A stretch of DNA of 64,000 nucleotides from Zunongwangia sp. HGR-M22 (GCF_027594425.1 NZ_CP115159.1:2999001-3063000); one strand, 5' to 3'. Numbered from the stretch's first letter, positions 1-10,286 are shown. Made by a program: numbers and translations. The notes: generated from the letters alone by a model not told the origin.

Positions 1-1251
1 AATCTTTTTCGCAGATTTTACAGTTTTCACAATTCCTCTTTCGATTAATTTTCTAATTACGAAAGGTTTGTAAAGTTCTGCCGCCATGTTCTTTGGAAGA
101 CCACATTCGAACATTTTAAGCTCTGGTCCCACAACAATTACAGAACGTGCTGAATAATCCACACGCTTACCAAGTAAGTTTTGACGGAAACGCCCTTGCT
201 TACCTTTCAACGAATCTGAAAGAGATTTAAGTGGACGGTTAGAATCAGTTTTTACTGCGGAAGACTTTCTTGTATTATCAAATAATGAATCTACAGACTC
301 CTGAAGCATACGCTTTTCATTACGTAAAATAACTTCTGGAGCTTTAATTTCCATTAAACGCTTTAAACGGTTGTTACGAATAATCACCCTTCTATAAAGA
401 TCATTAAGATCTGAAGTTGCGAAACGACCACCATCTAAAGGTACAAGAGGTCTTAATTCTGGTGGAATAACCGGGATTACTTTCATAATCATCCATTCCG
501 GTAAATTCTCACGGTTTTTATTTGCGTCACGAAGTGCTTCTACAACCTGAAGACGTTTTAAAGCCTCCGTTTTACGTTGCTTAGAAGTTTCGTTATTTGC
601 TTTATGTCTTAATTCATAAGAAAGTTCATTAAGATCAATTCTCTTAAGAATTTCGATTAGACATTCAGCTCCCATCTTAGCGATAAACTTATTTGGGTCA
701 CTGTCTTCTAAATATTGATTTTCCTGAGGAAGTTCATCCAGTATATTAAGATACTCTTCTTCAGTTAAGAAATCCATTTTCTTTAAAGGCTCTCCATCTT
801 CATTTTTAGCATTACCGGCCTGGATTACTACGTATCTTTCGTAGTAAATAATCATATCTAATTTCTTAGAAGGAAGGCCTAATAAATAACCAATCTTATT
901 TGGTAAAGAACGGAAATACCAGATATGAGCTACAGGAACTACCAAATTAATGTGCCCAACACGGTCTCTACGTACTTTCTTTTCTGTTACCTCTACACCA
1001 CAACGGTCACAAACGATCCCTTTGTAACGTATTCTTTTATATTTTCCACAGGCACATTCGTAATCCTTTACAGGACCAAAAATACGCTCACAGAACAATC
1101 CGTCACGCTCGGGTTTGTGCGTACGATAATTGATAGTTTCCGGTTTAAGAACTTCACCACGAGATTCTGCGAGGATAGACTCGGGAGAAGCTAAACCGAT
1201 AGAGATTTTATTAAATCTCTGTACTGTATTCTTATCATTATTTCTAGCCAT
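1..1251 (-). CDS. rpoC: DNA-directed RNA polymerase subunit beta' (5' part; 3' end outside window)
   Basis: This encodes the first 417 residues of the beta' subunit, which with beta forms the catalytic cleft of RNA polymerase. The reading frame is open from the ATG at 1251 to the left edge. Visible hallmarks are the N-terminal zinc-binding domain with cysteines 66, 68, 81 and 84 (CAC...CDRC), the clamp region, and the [22 protein letters not shown] stretch near residue 250. The catalytic NADFDGD aspartates lie beyond the window. It follows rpoB by 73 bases, as in nearly all bacteria, and should be cotranscribed with it. Truncation is due only to the window edge. Identification is certain. Confidence 0.98.
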   Translation of the reverse strand, partial: MARNNDKNTVQRFNKISIGLASPESILAESRGEVLKPETINYRTHKPERDGLFCERIFGPVKDYECACGKYKRIRYKGIVCDRCGVEVTEKKVRRDRVGHINLVVPVAHIWYFRSLPNKIGYLLGLPSKKLDMIIYYERYVVIQAGNAKNEDGEPLKKMDFLTEEEYLNILDELPQENQYLEDSDPNKFIAKMGAECLIEILKRIDLNELSYELRHKANNETSKQRKTEALKRLQVVEALRDANKNRENLPEWMIMKVIPVIPPELRPLVPLDGGRFATSDLNDLYRRVIIRNNRLKRLMEIKAPEVILRNEKRMLQESVDSLFDNTRKSSAVKTDSNRPLKSLSDSLKGKQGRFRQNLLGKRVDYSARSVIVVGPELKMFECGLPKNMAAELYKPFVIRKLIERGIVKTVKSAKKI

Positions 1252-1324
1252 AATAAATGCTGCTATCTAATTATTGTGAAAATCCTGAAAATCGGAGCAG
1301 TTTCCCACTCCGATAACCAGTGTT

Positions 1325-4300
1325 TTATTCTTCTAATTTTAAATCCAGTCCAAGACCTTTCAACTCATGCATCAATACATTGAAAGATTCTGGTAATCCT
1401 GGTTCTGGCATAGGCTCTCCTTTTACAATACTTTCGTAAGTTTTAGCCCTTCCTATCACGTCATCAGATTTTACGGTTAAGATTTCACGTAGAGTACTCG
1501 ACGCACCGTATGCCTCAAGAGCCCAAACCTCCATCTCACCAAAACGCTGACCTCCAAACTGAGCTTTACCACCAAGTGGTTGCTGAGTAATAAGAGAGTA
1601 CGGTCCAATAGAACGTGCATGCATCTTATCGTCGATCATGTGACCTAGTTTAAGCATGTAGATAACACCTACAGTTGCTCTCTGGTCAAAACGTTGTCCT
1701 GTACCACCATCAAATAAGTAAGTATGTCCAAATCTAGGAATACCGGCTTCATCAGTAAGCTCATTGATTTTATCTAAAGATGCTCCATCGAAAATTGGTG
1801 TAGCATATTTCTTACCTAATTTCTGACCTGCCCATCCAAGAACAGTTTCATAAATCTGACCAATGTTCATACGAGAAGGTACCCCAAGCGGATTTAATAC
1901 GATATCAACCGGTGTTCCATCGTCTAAGAATGGCATATCTTCTTGACGAACGATACGAGCAACAATACCTTTGTTACCGTGACGTCCTGCCATCTTATCC
2001 CCTACTTTAAGTTTACGCTTTTTAGCTATATAAACTTTAGCAAGTTTCAAGATTCCAGAAGGAAGCTCATCTCCTACAGAAATAGTAAATTTCTCTCGTC
2101 TTAAATTACCCTGAAGATCGTTCTCTTTAATTTTATAATTATGAAGAAGATCTGCTACAAGTGCATTTGTATGATCGTCTGTGGTCCAGGTACCTTGTGT
2201 AAGGTGAGCATAATCATCTACAGAATTTAACATCTTCAATGTATACTTCTTACCTTTTGGTAGTACCTCTTCACCTAAATCATTTTGAACACCCTGAGCT
2301 GTTTTTCCACCAACGATTGCAAATAATTTGTCAATTAAATTTGACTTAAGAACCGCAAACTTCGCTTCATACTTCTTCTCTAAAACAGCAACATCTTCCT
2401 TATCCTGCGCTCTCTTGCGCTTATCTTTAATTGCACGAGCAAATAACTTCTTATTAATTACTACACCACTTAATGATGGTGAGGCTTTTAATGAAGCATC
2501 TTTCACATCTCCTGCTTTATCACCAAAGATCGCTCTAAGAAGTTTTTCTTCTGGTGTTGGATCGCTTTCTCCTTTAGGAGTGATCTTACCAATAAGAATA
2601 TCCCCAGGCTTCACTTCTGCACCTACTCTAATCATACCGTGTTCATCAAGATCCTTAGTAGCATCTTCTGAAACATTAGGAATATCATTAGTAAGTTCTT
2701 CGTTACCTAATTTAGTATCACGAACTTCTAAAGAATACTCATCGATATGAATAGATGTAAAGATATCGTCTCTTACAACTTTTTCCGAAATTACAATCGC
2801 ATCCTCAAAGTTATACCCTTTCCAAGGCATAAAGGCTACTTTCATATTACGACCTAGTGCTAGCTCACCTTTATCGGTAGCATACCCCTGACATAAAACC
2901 TGACCTTTAGTTACTCTATCTCCTACGCTTACAATTGGCTTAAGGTTAATAGACGTTCCTTGGTTAGTTTTACGGAATTTGATAAGATTATAAGTTTTAG
3001 AATCTGAATCGAAACTAACCATTCTCTCTTCTTCCGTACGATCGTATTTAATTGTAATTTTCTGTGCGTCTACATATTCTACTTCACCTTCTCCTTCAGC
3101 ATTAATCAAAACACGAGAATCTGTAGCAACCTGTCTTTCCAATCCAGTTCCTACGATAGGAGAATCTGCTCTTAATAACGGAACTGCCTGGCGCATCATG
3201 TTAGATCCCATCAATGCACGGTTGGCATCATCATGTTCTAAGAACGGAATCAAAGAAGCTGAAATTGATGAAATCTGGTTAGGAGCAACATCTGTATAAT
3301 GAACCTCTTTAGGATCTACTACAGGGAAGTCACCCTCCATACGAGCAATAACTTTATCTGTATCTATCGTACCATCATCTTCAGTAGGAATGTTTGCCTG
3401 CGCAATCATTTTTCCTTCTTCCTCTTCAGCACTTAAATAAATTGGCTCTTCAGAAATATTTATTTGCCCTTCTGAAACTTTTCTATAAGGAGTTTCAATG
3501 AATCCCATTCCGTTTACTTTCGCATAAACTGAAAGCGATGAAATTAGACCAATATTAGGTCCTTCAGGAGTTTCAATAGGACATAATCTTCCATAGTGAG
3601 TGTAATGAACATCACGTACCTCAAAACCAGCTCTTTCTCTAGAAAGACCACCTGGCCCTAAAGCTGAAAGACGACGTTTGTGAGTAATCTCTGCTAATGG
3701 ATTTGTTTGATCCATAAACTGAGAAAGCTGGTTGGTACCGAAGAACGAGTTAATTACTGAAGATAATGTCTTCGCGTTGATAAGATCTATAGGTGTAAAT
3801 ACCTCATTATCCCTAACGTTCATTCTTTCGCGGATGGTACGAGCCATACGCGCTAAACCAACTCCAAATTGCTGAGATAATTGCTCCCCAACAGTTCTAA
3901 CACGACGGTTAGACAAGTGATCGATATCATCGATCTCTGCTTTAGAGTTAATTAACTCAATTAAATATTTTATAATGGTAATAATATCTTCTTTGGTAAG
4001 CACCTGCTTATCCATTCCGATATCAAGACCAAGTTTTTTATTCATTCTGTAACGACCTACTTCACCAAGACTATAACGTTGGTCTGAGAAGAAAAGCTTA
4101 TCGATAATTCCACGAGCAGTTTCTTCATCTGGCGGTTCAGCATTACGTAGCTGACGATAGATATGTTCAACCGCTTCTTTTTCAGAATTTGTTGGATCCT
4201 TTTGAAGTGTATTATGAATAATAGCATAATCACCGGTAGAATTGTCTTCTTTGTGAAGAAGAATTGTCTTAGTTCCCGTTTCAAGGATTTCTTCTATGTG

Positions 4301-5137
4301 ATCTTTGTCAAGTTCAGTATCACGATCTAAAACAATCTCGTTACGCTCGATAGATACAACTTCACCAGTATCTTCATCAACAAAATCTTCATACCATGTA
4401 TTAAGAACACGAGCAGCTAACTTTCTACCTAAAACTTTTTTAAGTCCTGTTTTTGAAACCTTAACTTCTTCTGCAAGATCAAAGATTTCTAAAATATCCT
4501 TATCGCGCTCAAATCCAATTGCGCGGAAAAGAGTTGTTACAGGTAATTTTTTCTTTCTATCAATATATGCGTACATAACGCTATTGATATCTGTTGCAAA
4601 TTCTATCCAAGAACCTTTAAAAGGAATTACTCTGGCAGAATATAATTTAGTTCCATTTGCATGGAATGATTGTCCAAAGAATACTCCTGGAGAACGATGA
4701 AGCTGAGAAACAACTACACGCTCTGCTCCATTAATGCAAAAAGTTCCACTAGGGGTCATATAAGGAATAGTCCCTAAATAAACATCCTGAACGATAGTTT
4801 CGAAATCCTCGTGCTCTGGATCTGTACAATATAGTTTAAGCCTTGCTTTTAAAGGTACACTATAAGTAAGACCACGTTCAATACACTCTTGAATAGAATA
4901 TCGCGGTGGATCTACAAAATAATCTAAAAATTCTAATACAAATTGGTTACGGGTATCCGTAATTGGGAAATTTTCAAGGAAGGTATTGTAGAGACCTTCA
5001 TTTCCCCGCTCTTCTGATTTTGTTTCTAATTGAAAGAAATCCTGGAAAGACTTGATTTGGATATCCAAAAAGTCAGGATAGTCAGGTCTATTCTTTACAG
5101 AAGAGAAACTCAATCTTTCAGTTTGCTTTGCTAACAT
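1325..5137 (-). CDS. rpoB: DNA-directed RNA polymerase subunit beta
   Basis: Complete beta subunit of RNA polymerase, 1270 residues, a typical length for flavobacteria. The start is taken as the ATG at 5137; a TTG just upstream at 5140 also reads in frame, but homologues begin MLA-QTERL. The rifampicin pocket is wild type: Q473, D476, H486 and S491 correspond to E. coli Q513, D516, H526 and S531, followed by [19 protein letters not shown]. The nucleotide-binding C-terminal region includes [10 protein letters not shown] and [24 protein letters not shown]. It lies between rplL and rpoC. The leader upstream carries two alternative hairpins that may tune polymerase output relative to ribosomal proteins. 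Confidence 0.99.
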   Translation of the reverse strand: MLAKQTERLSFSSVKNRPDYPDFLDIQIKSFQDFFQLETKSEERGNEGLYNTFLENFPITDTRNQFVLEFLDYFVDPPRYSIQECIERGLTYSVPLKARLKLYCTDPEHEDFETIVQDVYLGTIPYMTPSGTFCINGAERVVVSQLHRSPGVFFGQSFHANGTKLYSARVIPFKGSWIEFATDINSVMYAYIDRKKKLPVTTLFRAIGFERDKDILEIFDLAEEVKVSKTGLKKVLGRKLAARVLNTWYEDFVDEDTGEVVSIERNEIVLDRDTELDKDHIEEILETGTKTILLHKEDNSTGDYAIIHNTLQKDPTNSEKEAVEHIYRQLRNAEPPDEETARGIIDKLFFSDQRYSLGEVGRYRMNKKLGLDIGMDKQVLTKEDIITIIKYLIELINSKAEIDDIDHLSNRRVRTVGEQLSQQFGVGLARMARTIRERMNVRDNEVFTPIDLINAKTLSSVINSFFGTNQLSQFMDQTNPLAEITHKRRLSALGPGGLSRERAGFEVRDVHYTHYGRLCPIETPEGPNIGLISSLSVYAKVNGMGFIETPYRKVSEGQINISEEPIYLSAEEEEGKMIAQANIPTEDDGTIDTDKVIARMEGDFPVVDPKEVHYTDVAPNQISSISASLIPFLEHDDANRALMGSNMMRQAVPLLRADSPIVGTGLERQVATDSRVLINAEGEGEVEYVDAQKITIKYDRTEEERMVSFDSDSKTYNLIKFRKTNQGTSINLKPIVSVGDRVTKGQVLCQGYATDKGELALGRNMKVAFMPWKGYNFEDAIVISEKVVRDDIFTSIHIDEYSLEVRDTKLGNEELTNDIPNVSEDATKDLDEHGMIRVGAEVKPGDILIGKITPKGESDPTPEEKLLRAIFGDKAGDVKDASLKASPSLSGVVINKKLFARAIKDKRKRAQDKEDVAVLEKKYEAKFAVLKSNLIDKLFAIVGGKTAQGVQNDLGEEVLPKGKKYTLKMLNSVDDYAHLTQGTWTTDDHTNALVADLLHNYKIKENDLQGNLRREKFTISVGDELPSGILKLAKVYIAKKRKLKVGDKMAGRHGNKGIVARIVRQEDMPFLDDGTPVDIVLNPLGVPSRMNIGQIYETVLGWAGQKLGKKYATPIFDGASLDKINELTDEAGIPRFGHTYLFDGGTGQRFDQRATVGVIYMLKLGHMIDDKMHARSIGPYSLITQQPLGGKAQFGGQRFGEMEVWALEAYGASSTLREILTVKSDDVIGRAKTYESIVKGEPMPEPGLPESFNVLMHELKGLGLDLKLEE

Positions 5138-5174
5138 CAATGGACGGATTATAATTTATAAAAAATGGTGCGTT

Positions 5175-5242
5175 AAAAAGACTAAACCCTATATACGCAA
5201 AAAGGGTTTAGACCTTCAGGAGCGTATCCTGAGGTCTAAACC
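5175..5242 (-). promoter_or_regulatory. Tandem mutually exclusive hairpins between rplL and rpoB (putative attenuator)
   Basis: In the minus-strand RNA the first hairpin pairs GGTTTAGACC-TCAGGA with TCCTGA-A-GGTCTAAACC (plus-strand 5205-5242; 16 pairs, one bulged A, loop of 5) and is followed by C then five U. The 3' arm of that hairpin overlaps the 5' arm of a second one, CTAAACCC pairing with GGGTTTAG (5182-5189 with 5204-5211), which is followed by UC then five U. The two cannot form together. The layout suggests partial termination between ribosomal-protein and polymerase genes, a place where E. coli also has an attenuator and an RNase III site. Function here is inferred. Confidence 0.6.
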
Positions 5243-5266
5243 TAAATAATATTGCTCTTGTCAAGC

Positions 5267-5644
5267 TTATTTAAGCTCAACCTCAGCTCCTGCTTCTTCT
5301 AATTGAGATTTTAAAGCTTCTGCTTCATCTTTAGCAACTCCTTCTTTAACTGGTTTTGGAGCTCCGTCTACTAATTCTTTAGCATCTTTAAGTCCAAGAC
5401 CTGTTAATTCTTTAACTAGTTTTACTACAGCTAGTTTAGATCCACCTGGAGCTTTAAGAATTACATCAAATTCTGTTTGCTCTTCAGCAGCGTCTTCACC
5501 ACCAGCAGCAGCACCACCAGCAACAGCTACAGCTGCAGCAGCAGGCTCAATACCATACTCTTCTTTTAAAATATCAGCTAACTCATTAACTTCCTTTACT
5601 GTTAAGTTAACTAACTGTTCTGCGAATTCTTTTAAATCTGCCAT
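5267..5644 (-). CDS. rplL: 50S ribosomal protein L7/L12 (bL12)
   Basis: Acidic stalk protein of the large subunit, 125 residues, which recruits and stimulates translational GTPases. The N-terminal dimerisation helix (about 1-35) leads into an alanine/glycine-rich hinge (about 35-55), then the globular C-terminal domain with the conserved [20 protein letters not shown] and [11 protein letters not shown] stretches that contact EF-Tu and EF-G. The ATG at 5644 gives the canonical [12 protein letters not shown] start. It follows rplJ by 57 bases and precedes the rpoB leader. No Shine-Dalgarno is visible upstream, as is usual in this phylum. Confidence 0.99.
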   Translation of the reverse strand: MADLKEFAEQLVNLTVKEVNELADILKEEYGIEPAAAAVAVAGGAAAGGEDAAEEQTEFDVILKAPGGSKLAVVKLVKELTGLGLKDAKELVDGAPKPVKEGVAKDEAEALKSQLEEAGAEVELK

Positions 5645-5701
5645 TTTCTATCGTTTTAAAATTTTTGTAAAAGTTATATTTATTAAAAAGTGCGTACTAT
5701 A

Positions 5702-6223
5702 CTAGTCCTCTTTTTCAGAAAGAGTTTTAAGGATTCCTGCAATTTTTCCACCACCAGATTTAAGTGCTGAAACAACATTTTTAGCAGGAGATTGTAATAA
5801 TCCAACAATATCCCCAATAACCTCTTCTTTAGATTTAATATTAGAAAGAGCTTCTAAATACTCATCTCCAACATAAATAGCTTCGTCTATAAAAGCTCCT
5901 TTAAGAATTGGTTTTTCGTTCTTCTTTCTAAATTCTTTGATTACTTTAGCTGGTGCATTACCAGTTTCAGAAATCATTATAGAGGTGTTACCCTTTAAAG
6001 TTGTAGGAAGTTCTCCAAAATCTTTATCTGAAGCCTCCATCGCTTTAGTTAGTAACGTATTCTTAACTACCGCAAGTTGTACATTAGCTTTAAAACAAGC
6101 TCTACGTAAATTAGAGGTTGTTCCGGCATCTAAACCTGAGATATCTGCAATATAGATAGTTGAAGTATCAGCTAACTGGGCAGTTAAATCTTCTATTACT
6201 TTTGATTTTTCTTCTCTTGTCAT
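5702..6223 (-). CDS. rplJ: 50S ribosomal protein L10 (uL10)
   Basis: Stalk base protein, 173 residues, that anchors L7/L12 dimers on 23S rRNA. The sequence has the N-terminal rRNA-binding domain (MTREEKSKVIEDLTAQL, SGLDAGTTSNLRR, VVKNTLLTKA) and a C-terminal helix that binds L7/L12. In E. coli the L10-L12 complex represses translation through a leader before rplJ. Here only 9 bases separate rplA from rplJ, so no such leader fits and any feedback control must act elsewhere. The ATG start at 6223 agrees with homologues. Confidence 0.98.
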   Translation of the reverse strand: MTREEKSKVIEDLTAQLADTSTIYIADISGLDAGTTSNLRRACFKANVQLAVVKNTLLTKAMEASDKDFGELPTTLKGNTSIMISETGNAPAKVIKEFRKKNEKPILKGAFIDEAIYVGDEYLEALSNIKSKEEVIGDIVGLLQSPAKNVVSALKSGGGKIAGILKTLSEKED

Positions 6224-6232
6224 AATACCTTA

Positions 6233-6931
6233 TTATTGCTCAGTAAACCTTTTTGTATCTATTGCAACACCAGGCCCCATTGTACTGGACATGTGAATAC
6301 TTTTAATGTAAACACCTTTAGCAGCCTGAGGTTTCAGTTTTACAAGCGTAGTTAATAATTCTCTCGCGTTTCCAGCAATCTTATCAGATTCGAAAGATAC
6401 TTTTCCAACCCCTGCGTGTACAATACCAGTTTTATCTACTTTAAAGTCGATTTTACCAGCTTTTACATCAGATACTGCTTTAGAAATATCCATAGTAACT
6501 GTACCTGTTTTTGGGTTTGGCATTAAACCTCTAGGTCCTAAAATACGACCTAACGGACCTAATTTACCCATCACGCTAGGCATAGTAATGATTACATCAA
6601 CGTCTGTCCAACCACCTTTAATTTTCTCAAGGTATTCATCAAGACCAACATAATCTGCACCTGCATCCTTAGCTTCTTGTTCTTTATCTGGAGTAACTAA
6701 CGCAAGAACTTTAACATCTTTACCAGTTCCGTGAGGAAGTGTTACAACACCTCTTACCATTTGATTGGCTTTACGAGGATCAACATTCAAACGAACCGCT
6801 AAATCCACTGAAGCATCAAAGCTCTCACTAGAAACTTCTTTTATTAAGGCAGAAGCTTCTGCTACCGAATAGGTTCTACCGTTTTCGATTTTAGACTGAG
6901 CTTCTTTTTGTTTTTTAGTCAACTTTGCCAT
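6233..6931 (-). CDS. rplA: 50S ribosomal protein L1 (uL1)
   Basis: Large-subunit protein of the mobile L1 stalk, 232 residues, which helps release deacylated tRNA. The family signature lies at about residues 120-145 ([30 protein letters not shown], described here in part). The N-terminal half shows [21 protein letters not shown]1 commonly represses its own operon by binding the rplK leader; a candidate inverted repeat exists before rplK. Start ATG at 6931; the gene lies 19 bases after rplK. Confidence 0.98.
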   Translation of the reverse strand: MAKLTKKQKEAQSKIENGRTYSVAEASALIKEVSSESFDASVDLAVRLNVDPRKANQMVRGVVTLPHGTGKDVKVLALVTPDKEQEAKDAGADYVGLDEYLEKIKGGWTDVDVIITMPSVMGKLGPLGRILGPRGLMPNPKTGTVTMDISKAVSDVKAGKIDFKVDKTGIVHAGVGKVSFESDKIAGNARELLTTLVKLKPQAAKGVYIKSIHMSSTMGPGVAIDTKRFTEQ

Positions 6932-6950
6932 TTTCTAAATTCTTTTTGGA

Positions 6951-7388
6951 TTAAAACGGTGCATCACCTTTTACAGTTATACCCATAGAACGAGCAGTAC
7001 CAGCAACCATTTTCATTGCAGATTCCACAGTAAATGCATTTAAATCTTGCATTTTATCTTCTGCGATATCTTTAATTTGATCCCAAGACACACTTGCTAC
7101 TTTCTTTCTGTTTGGCTCTCCTGAACCTTTCTTAGTCTTTGCTGCTTCCATTAGCTGTACAGCTGCAGGTGGAGTCTTGATTACAAAATCAAAAGACTTA
7201 TCAGAATAAACCGTAATTGCTACTGGTAGCACTTTTCCTTGTTTATCCTGAGTTCTACCATTGAATTGCTTACAGAATTCCATGATATTAACTCCGGCAG
7301 CACCTAAAGCAGGTCCAACTGGTGGTGAAGGGTTAGCAGCACCTCCGCGAACTTGTAGTTTTACAACTTTACTTACTTCTTTTGCCAT
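6951..7388 (-). CDS. rplK: 50S ribosomal protein L11 (uL11)
   Basis: GTPase-associated-centre protein, 145 residues, that binds the 23S rRNA region targeted by thiostrepton. The N-terminal domain has the proline-rich switch [20 protein letters not shown], and the C-terminal rRNA-binding domain has [23 protein letters not shown]. In other bacteria it also sends the stringent-response signal to RelA. The ATG at 7388 follows nusG after a 71-base spacer that holds an inverted repeat. Identification is certain. Confidence 0.99.
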   Translation of the reverse strand: MAKEVSKVVKLQVRGGAANPSPPVGPALGAAGVNIMEFCKQFNGRTQDKQGKVLPVAITVYSDKSFDFVIKTPPAAVQLMEAAKTKKGSGEPNRKKVASVSWDQIKDIAEDKMQDLNAFTVESAMKMVAGTARSMGITVKGDAPF

Positions 7389-7405
7389 TTTTTACATTTT
7401 TAGAA

Positions 7406-7442
7406 GATAGTTTATTAGAGTGGAAGCAAATAAAAAACTATC
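7406..7442 (-). promoter_or_regulatory. Inverted repeat in the rplK leader
   Basis: GATAGTTT and AAACTATC form a perfect 8-base inverted repeat around a 21-base loop in the nusG-rplK spacer. A leader hairpin here would be placed where L1 feedback control of the L11-L1 operon acts in E. coli. No recognisable copy of the L1 rRNA target was found in the loop, so the regulatory role is only a suggestion. Confidence 0.3.
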
Positions 7443-7459
7443 AAAAAACTTTGTAACAG

Positions 7460-8011
7460 TTATACTTTTTCAACTTGCATATAACTAAGCTCTAAAGGAG
7501 TTTTTCTTCCAAAGATCTTAACCATAACTTCAAGCTTTCTTTTCTCTTCGTTAATTTTCTCTACAGTTCCATTAAAACCATTAAAAGGACCATCAATAAC
7601 TTTAATAGTCTCTCCTAAAGTAAATGGAATTGCAACGTTATCGGTTTTAACAGCTAATTCGTCAACTTTACCAAGCATACGATTAACTTCAGATTGTCTT
7701 AATGGAACAGGATCTCCTCCTTTTGTTTCTCCAAGAAAACCTATTACACCATTAATACCTTTTATAATATGAGGAATTTCTCCACCCAGATTAGCCTGAA
7801 CCATTATATAACCAGGAAAATAAACTCTTTCCTTATTAATCTTTTTGCCATTACGAATCTGAATCACTTTTTCAGTAGGAACTAATACCTGGTCTACCCA
7901 GTCTTCCATACCCATGTGAGAAATCTCCCGCTCTATGTAATCTTTTACTTTATTTTCTTGTCCACTTACAGCACGAACAACATACCATTTTTTATCCTTA
8001 ACGTCTGCCAT
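7460..8011 (-). CDS. nusG: Transcription termination/antitermination protein NusG
   Basis: Elongation factor of 183 residues that rides on RNA polymerase and modulates pausing, Rho termination and transcription-translation coupling. The N-terminal NGN domain begins KKWYVVRAVSGQENKVKDYI and includes VYFPGYIMVQ. The C-terminal KOW domain (about 125-183) shows FTLGETIKVIDGPFNGFNGTV. It lies 8 bases after secE in the classic secE-nusG-rplKAJL order. Start ATG at 8011. Confidence 0.99.
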   Translation of the reverse strand: MADVKDKKWYVVRAVSGQENKVKDYIEREISHMGMEDWVDQVLVPTEKVIQIRNGKKINKERVYFPGYIMVQANLGGEIPHIIKGINGVIGFLGETKGGDPVPLRQSEVNRMLGKVDELAVKTDNVAIPFTLGETIKVIDGPFNGFNGTVEKINEEKRKLEVMVKIFGRKTPLELSYMQVEKV

Positions 8012-8019
8012 AACTTAGA

Positions 8020-8217
8020 TTACGATTTTACCCATTCAAAATATCCTTCGATTACATTGCTAAACAAGGTATCAATACCCCATATAGCTAAAGAGAATAC
8101 AATAGAAAAAACTGCAACGAGTATTGTTAACCTTTGAGCTTCAGGCCAACTTGTCCAGGTAACATGGTTTTTTAATTCGTTATAAGACTCAGATATATAA
8201 TTAACTATTCCTGCCAT
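8020..8217 (-). CDS. secE: Preprotein translocase subunit SecE
   Basis: Short SecE of 65 residues with a single membrane helix (about 29-50, LTILVAVFSIVFSLAIWGID), the single-span form found in most bacteria outside the gamma-proteobacteria. SecE clamps the SecY channel in the inner membrane. The amphipathic segment before the helix carries VTWTSWPEAQR, the conserved family motif (V-WP). Its place between tRNA-Trp and nusG supports the call. Start ATG at 8217. Confidence 0.96.
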   Translation of the reverse strand: MAGIVNYISESYNELKNHVTWTSWPEAQRLTILVAVFSIVFSLAIWGIDTLFSNVIEGYFEWVKS

Positions 8218-8234
8218 TCCTTAAAGTATATTTG

Positions 8235-8307
8235 CACGGGTTGAGAGGCTCGAACTCCCGACACCTGGTTTTGGAGACCAGTGCTCTACCAACTGAGCTA
8301 AACCCGT
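8235..8307 (-). tRNA. tRNA-Trp (anticodon CCA)
   Basis: A 73-nucleotide cloverleaf with acceptor stem ACGGGTT/AACCCGT, discriminator G, D-arm with AGCTCAGTTGGTAGAGC, anticodon loop CTCCAAA (CCA) and T-arm GTTCGAG. No 3' CCA is encoded. It sits between tuf and secE, a common place for this tRNA in bacteria. Confidence 0.97.
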
Positions 8308-8318
8308 AAGATAAAGAG

Positions 8319-8345
8319 AAGGTATCCTGATAAACAGGATACCTT
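8319..8345 (-). terminator. Hairpin downstream of tuf (partial terminator or processing site)
   Basis: AAGGTATCCTG and CAGGATACCTT form a perfect 11-pair stem with a 5-base loop, 16 bases after the tuf stop. The RNA continues with CUCUUUAUCUU, a weak U-rich tract, and then tRNA-Trp. Because essential genes follow, it more likely causes partial termination or marks a processing site than complete termination. Confidence 0.6.
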
Positions 8346-8361
8346 ATATATTCAAACTATA

Positions 8362-9549
8362 TTAGTCTAAAATTTCAGTTACCTGTCCAGCTCCTACTGT
8401 TCTACCACCTTCACGGATAGCGAAACGTAGACCAACATTCATTGCGATTGGCTGGATCAGTTCAACAGTAATAGTAAGGTTATCACCTGGCATTACCATC
8501 TCAACTCCTTCTGGAAGATTAATTGTTCCAGTTACATCAGTTGTACGTACGTAGAACTGAGGACGGTAGTTATTATGGAATGGAGTGTGACGTCCACCTT
8601 CTTCTTTCTTAAGGATATAAACCTCTGCTTTAAATTTAGCGTGAGGAGTTACAGAACCTGGCTTAGTAATAACCATACCTCTAGAGATTTGAGTTTTCTC
8701 AATACCTCTTAAAAGGATACCAACGTTATCACCAGCTTCACCTCTATCAAGAATTTTACGGAACATTTCAACTCCAGTAATAGTAGAAGTTAATTTTCCA
8801 GCTCCCATACCAATGATCTCTACAGGATCTCCAGTGTTAGCAACACCAGTTTCGATACGTCCAGTTGCTACTGTACCACGACCTGTAATAGAGAATACAT
8901 CTTCTATAGGTAAAAGGAAATCTTTATCAACATCACGCTGAGGAAGTTCAATCCAGTTATCAACTGCTTCCATAAGATCTAAAACAGACTGAGTCCATTT
9001 ATCATCACCTTCTAAAGCACCAAGAGCAGATCCAGAAATAACAGGACCGTTATCACCATCATATTCATAGAAAGAAAGAAGATCTCTAACTTCCATTTCA
9101 ACAAGCTCTAAAAGCTCTTCATCATCAACAAGGTCAACTTTATTTAAGAATACAACGATTCTTGGAATACCAACCTGACGTCCAAGAAGGATATGTTCAC
9201 GAGTTTGTGGCATAGGACCATCAGTTGCAGCAACAACAAGGATAGCACCGTCCATTTGAGCAGCACCAGTTACCATGTTCTTTACGTAATCGGCGTGACC
9301 AGGACAATCAACGTGAGCGTAGTGACGGTTTCCAGTCGCATACTCTACGTGAGAAGAGTTAATAGTAATACCTCTATCTTTTTCCTCAGGAGCGTTATCG
9401 ATTTGATCGAAAGCTCTTGCTTCAGAAAATCCAGCGTCAGCCAAAACTTTAGTTATAGCTGCAGTTAAAGTAGTTTTTCCGTGATCTACGTGTCCAATTG
9501 TACCTATATTAAGGTGCGGTTTGGAACGATCATAAGTTTCCTTTGCCAT
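8362..9549 (-). CDS. tuf: Elongation factor Tu
   Basis: GTPase of 395 residues that delivers aminoacyl-tRNA to the ribosomal A site. The G1 motif GHVDHGKT is at residues 19-26, with switch [15 protein letters not shown]3 DCPGHADY, G4 NKVD and G5 [10 protein letters not shown]. Domains 2 and 3 are intact through [13 protein letters not shown]. It lies inside the tRNA cluster Thr-Tyr-Gly-Thr-tuf-Trp, the same setting as E. coli tufB. No second copy is in the window. Start ATG at 9549. Confidence 0.99.
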   Translation of the reverse strand: MAKETYDRSKPHLNIGTIGHVDHGKTTLTAAITKVLADAGFSEARAFDQIDNAPEEKDRGITINSSHVEYATGNRHYAHVDCPGHADYVKNMVTGAAQMDGAILVVAATDGPMPQTREHILLGRQVGIPRIVVFLNKVDLVDDEELLELVEMEVRDLLSFYEYDGDNGPVISGSALGALEGDDKWTQSVLDLMEAVDNWIELPQRDVDKDFLLPIEDVFSITGRGTVATGRIETGVANTGDPVEIIGMGAGKLTSTITGVEMFRKILDRGEAGDNVGILLRGIEKTQISRGMVITKPGSVTPHAKFKAEVYILKKEEGGRHTPFHNNYRPQFYVRTTDVTGTINLPEGVEMVMPGDNLTITVELIQPIAMNVGLRFAIREGGRTVGAGQVTEILD

Positions 9550-9606
9550 AATTAATACTTATTTAATCTTAGTTATATATTAGTGTTCAATTTTATACTA
9601 AACCAG

Positions 9607-9678
9607 AGCCAACGACGAGAATTGAACTCGTGACCTCTTCCTTACCAAGGAAACGCTCTACCCCTGAGCTACGTCGGC
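9607..9678 (-). tRNA. tRNA-Thr (anticodon GGT)
   Basis: A 72-nucleotide cloverleaf with acceptor stem GCCGACG/CGTTGGC (one G-T pair), D-arm AGCTCAGGGGTAGAGC, anticodon stem TTTCC/GGAAG around loop TTGGTAA (GGT) and T-arm GTTCAAT. It is the last tRNA before tuf. No 3' CCA is encoded. Confidence 0.96.
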
Positions 9679-9774
9679 AAAAAAAGGGCTCAACACCCAA
9701 TTGCTCTAAACAACAAAAACCATAAGCCACTTACAGCTTACGGATATTATTGATCTCATTTAATAATTTCTTAG

Positions 9775-9847
9775 AGCGGGAGACCGGGTTCGAACCGGCG
9801 ACATTCAGCTTGGAAGGCTGACGCTCTACCAACTGAGCTACTCCCGC
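9775..9847 (-). tRNA. tRNA-Gly (anticodon TCC)
   Basis: A 73-nucleotide cloverleaf with acceptor stem GCGGGAG/CTCCCGC, D-arm AGCTCAGTTGGTAGAGC, anticodon stem TCAGC/GCTGA around loop CTTCCAA (TCC) and T-arm GTTCGAA. It occupies the third place in the conserved Thr-Tyr-Gly-Thr cluster. Confidence 0.97.
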
Positions 9848-9888
9848 AAAATAAAAAACACCTTAAAAGATGATTTTTATAATTTAAG

Positions 9889-9971
9889 TGGGGAGAGCAG
9901 GATTCGAACCTGCGAAGGTAAAAACCAACAGATTTACAGTCTGTCCTCGTTGGCCGCTTGAGTATCTCCCC
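9889..9971 (-). tRNA. tRNA-Tyr (anticodon GTA)
   Basis: An 83-nucleotide class II tRNA with acceptor stem GGGGAGA/TCTCCCC and discriminator A. The anticodon loop is CTGTAAA (GTA), and a long variable arm (TTGGTTTTTACCTTC region) is typical of bacterial tRNA-Tyr. T-arm GTTCGAA. Second gene of the cluster. Confidence 0.97.
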
Positions 9972-10167
9972 TCAAAATTATTATACCATTATTTCATAGA
10001 ACCACAACCCAAAAGGATTAGCTTTATGATGGTATCAAATCGGCTGCAAATTAAAGTAATTTATCAGCACCATCCAAAGCTTTTTTCAAAATTTTTTTGA
10101 AAAATTTTCAGTCAATTAACTTTCAACAAGTTAAGAAAACCAAAGCTTTCAGATTCAAAATTTCAAG

Positions 10168-10241
10168 AGCCGATGGAGGGACTCGAACCCACGACCTGCT
10201 GATTACAAATCAGCTGCTCTAGCCAGCTGAGCTACATCGGC
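10168..10241 (-). tRNA. tRNA-Thr (anticodon TGT)
   Basis: A 74-nucleotide cloverleaf with acceptor stem GCCGATG/CATCGGC, D-arm AGCTCAGCTGGCTAGAGC, anticodon stem GCTGA/TCAGC around loop TTTGTAA (TGT) and T-arm GTTCGAG. It is the first gene of the tRNA-tuf operon, directly after the predicted promoter. A 196-base spacer to tRNA-Tyr holds no gene. Confidence 0.97.
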
Positions 10242-10258
10242 AACATACTTCTTCTCAC

Positions 10259-10285
10259 AAAAAAGTCCGCTATTTCTAACGGACT
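10259..10285 (-). terminator. hpf: Intrinsic terminator with GAAA tetraloop after hpf
   Basis: In minus-strand RNA, AGTCCGTTA and TAGCGGACT pair over 9 positions (one G-U) around a GAAA loop and run straight into U residues. It lies about 55 bases after the hpf stop and 18 bases before the first tRNA. It reads as the xerC-hpf terminator, though the predicted tRNA promoter overlaps its upstream side. Confidence 0.75.
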
Positions 10286-10286
10286 G

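Noticed and set aside
2328-2750. Plus-strand reading frame opposite rpoB
   Set aside because: rpoB is unambiguous and the frame is a codon-bias shadow.
9888-10100. Short reading frame starting inside the tRNA-Tyr gene
   Set aside because: Its first part is the tRNA complement (GRAGFEPAKVKTN is a well-known false translation of tRNA genes) and the rest is spacer.
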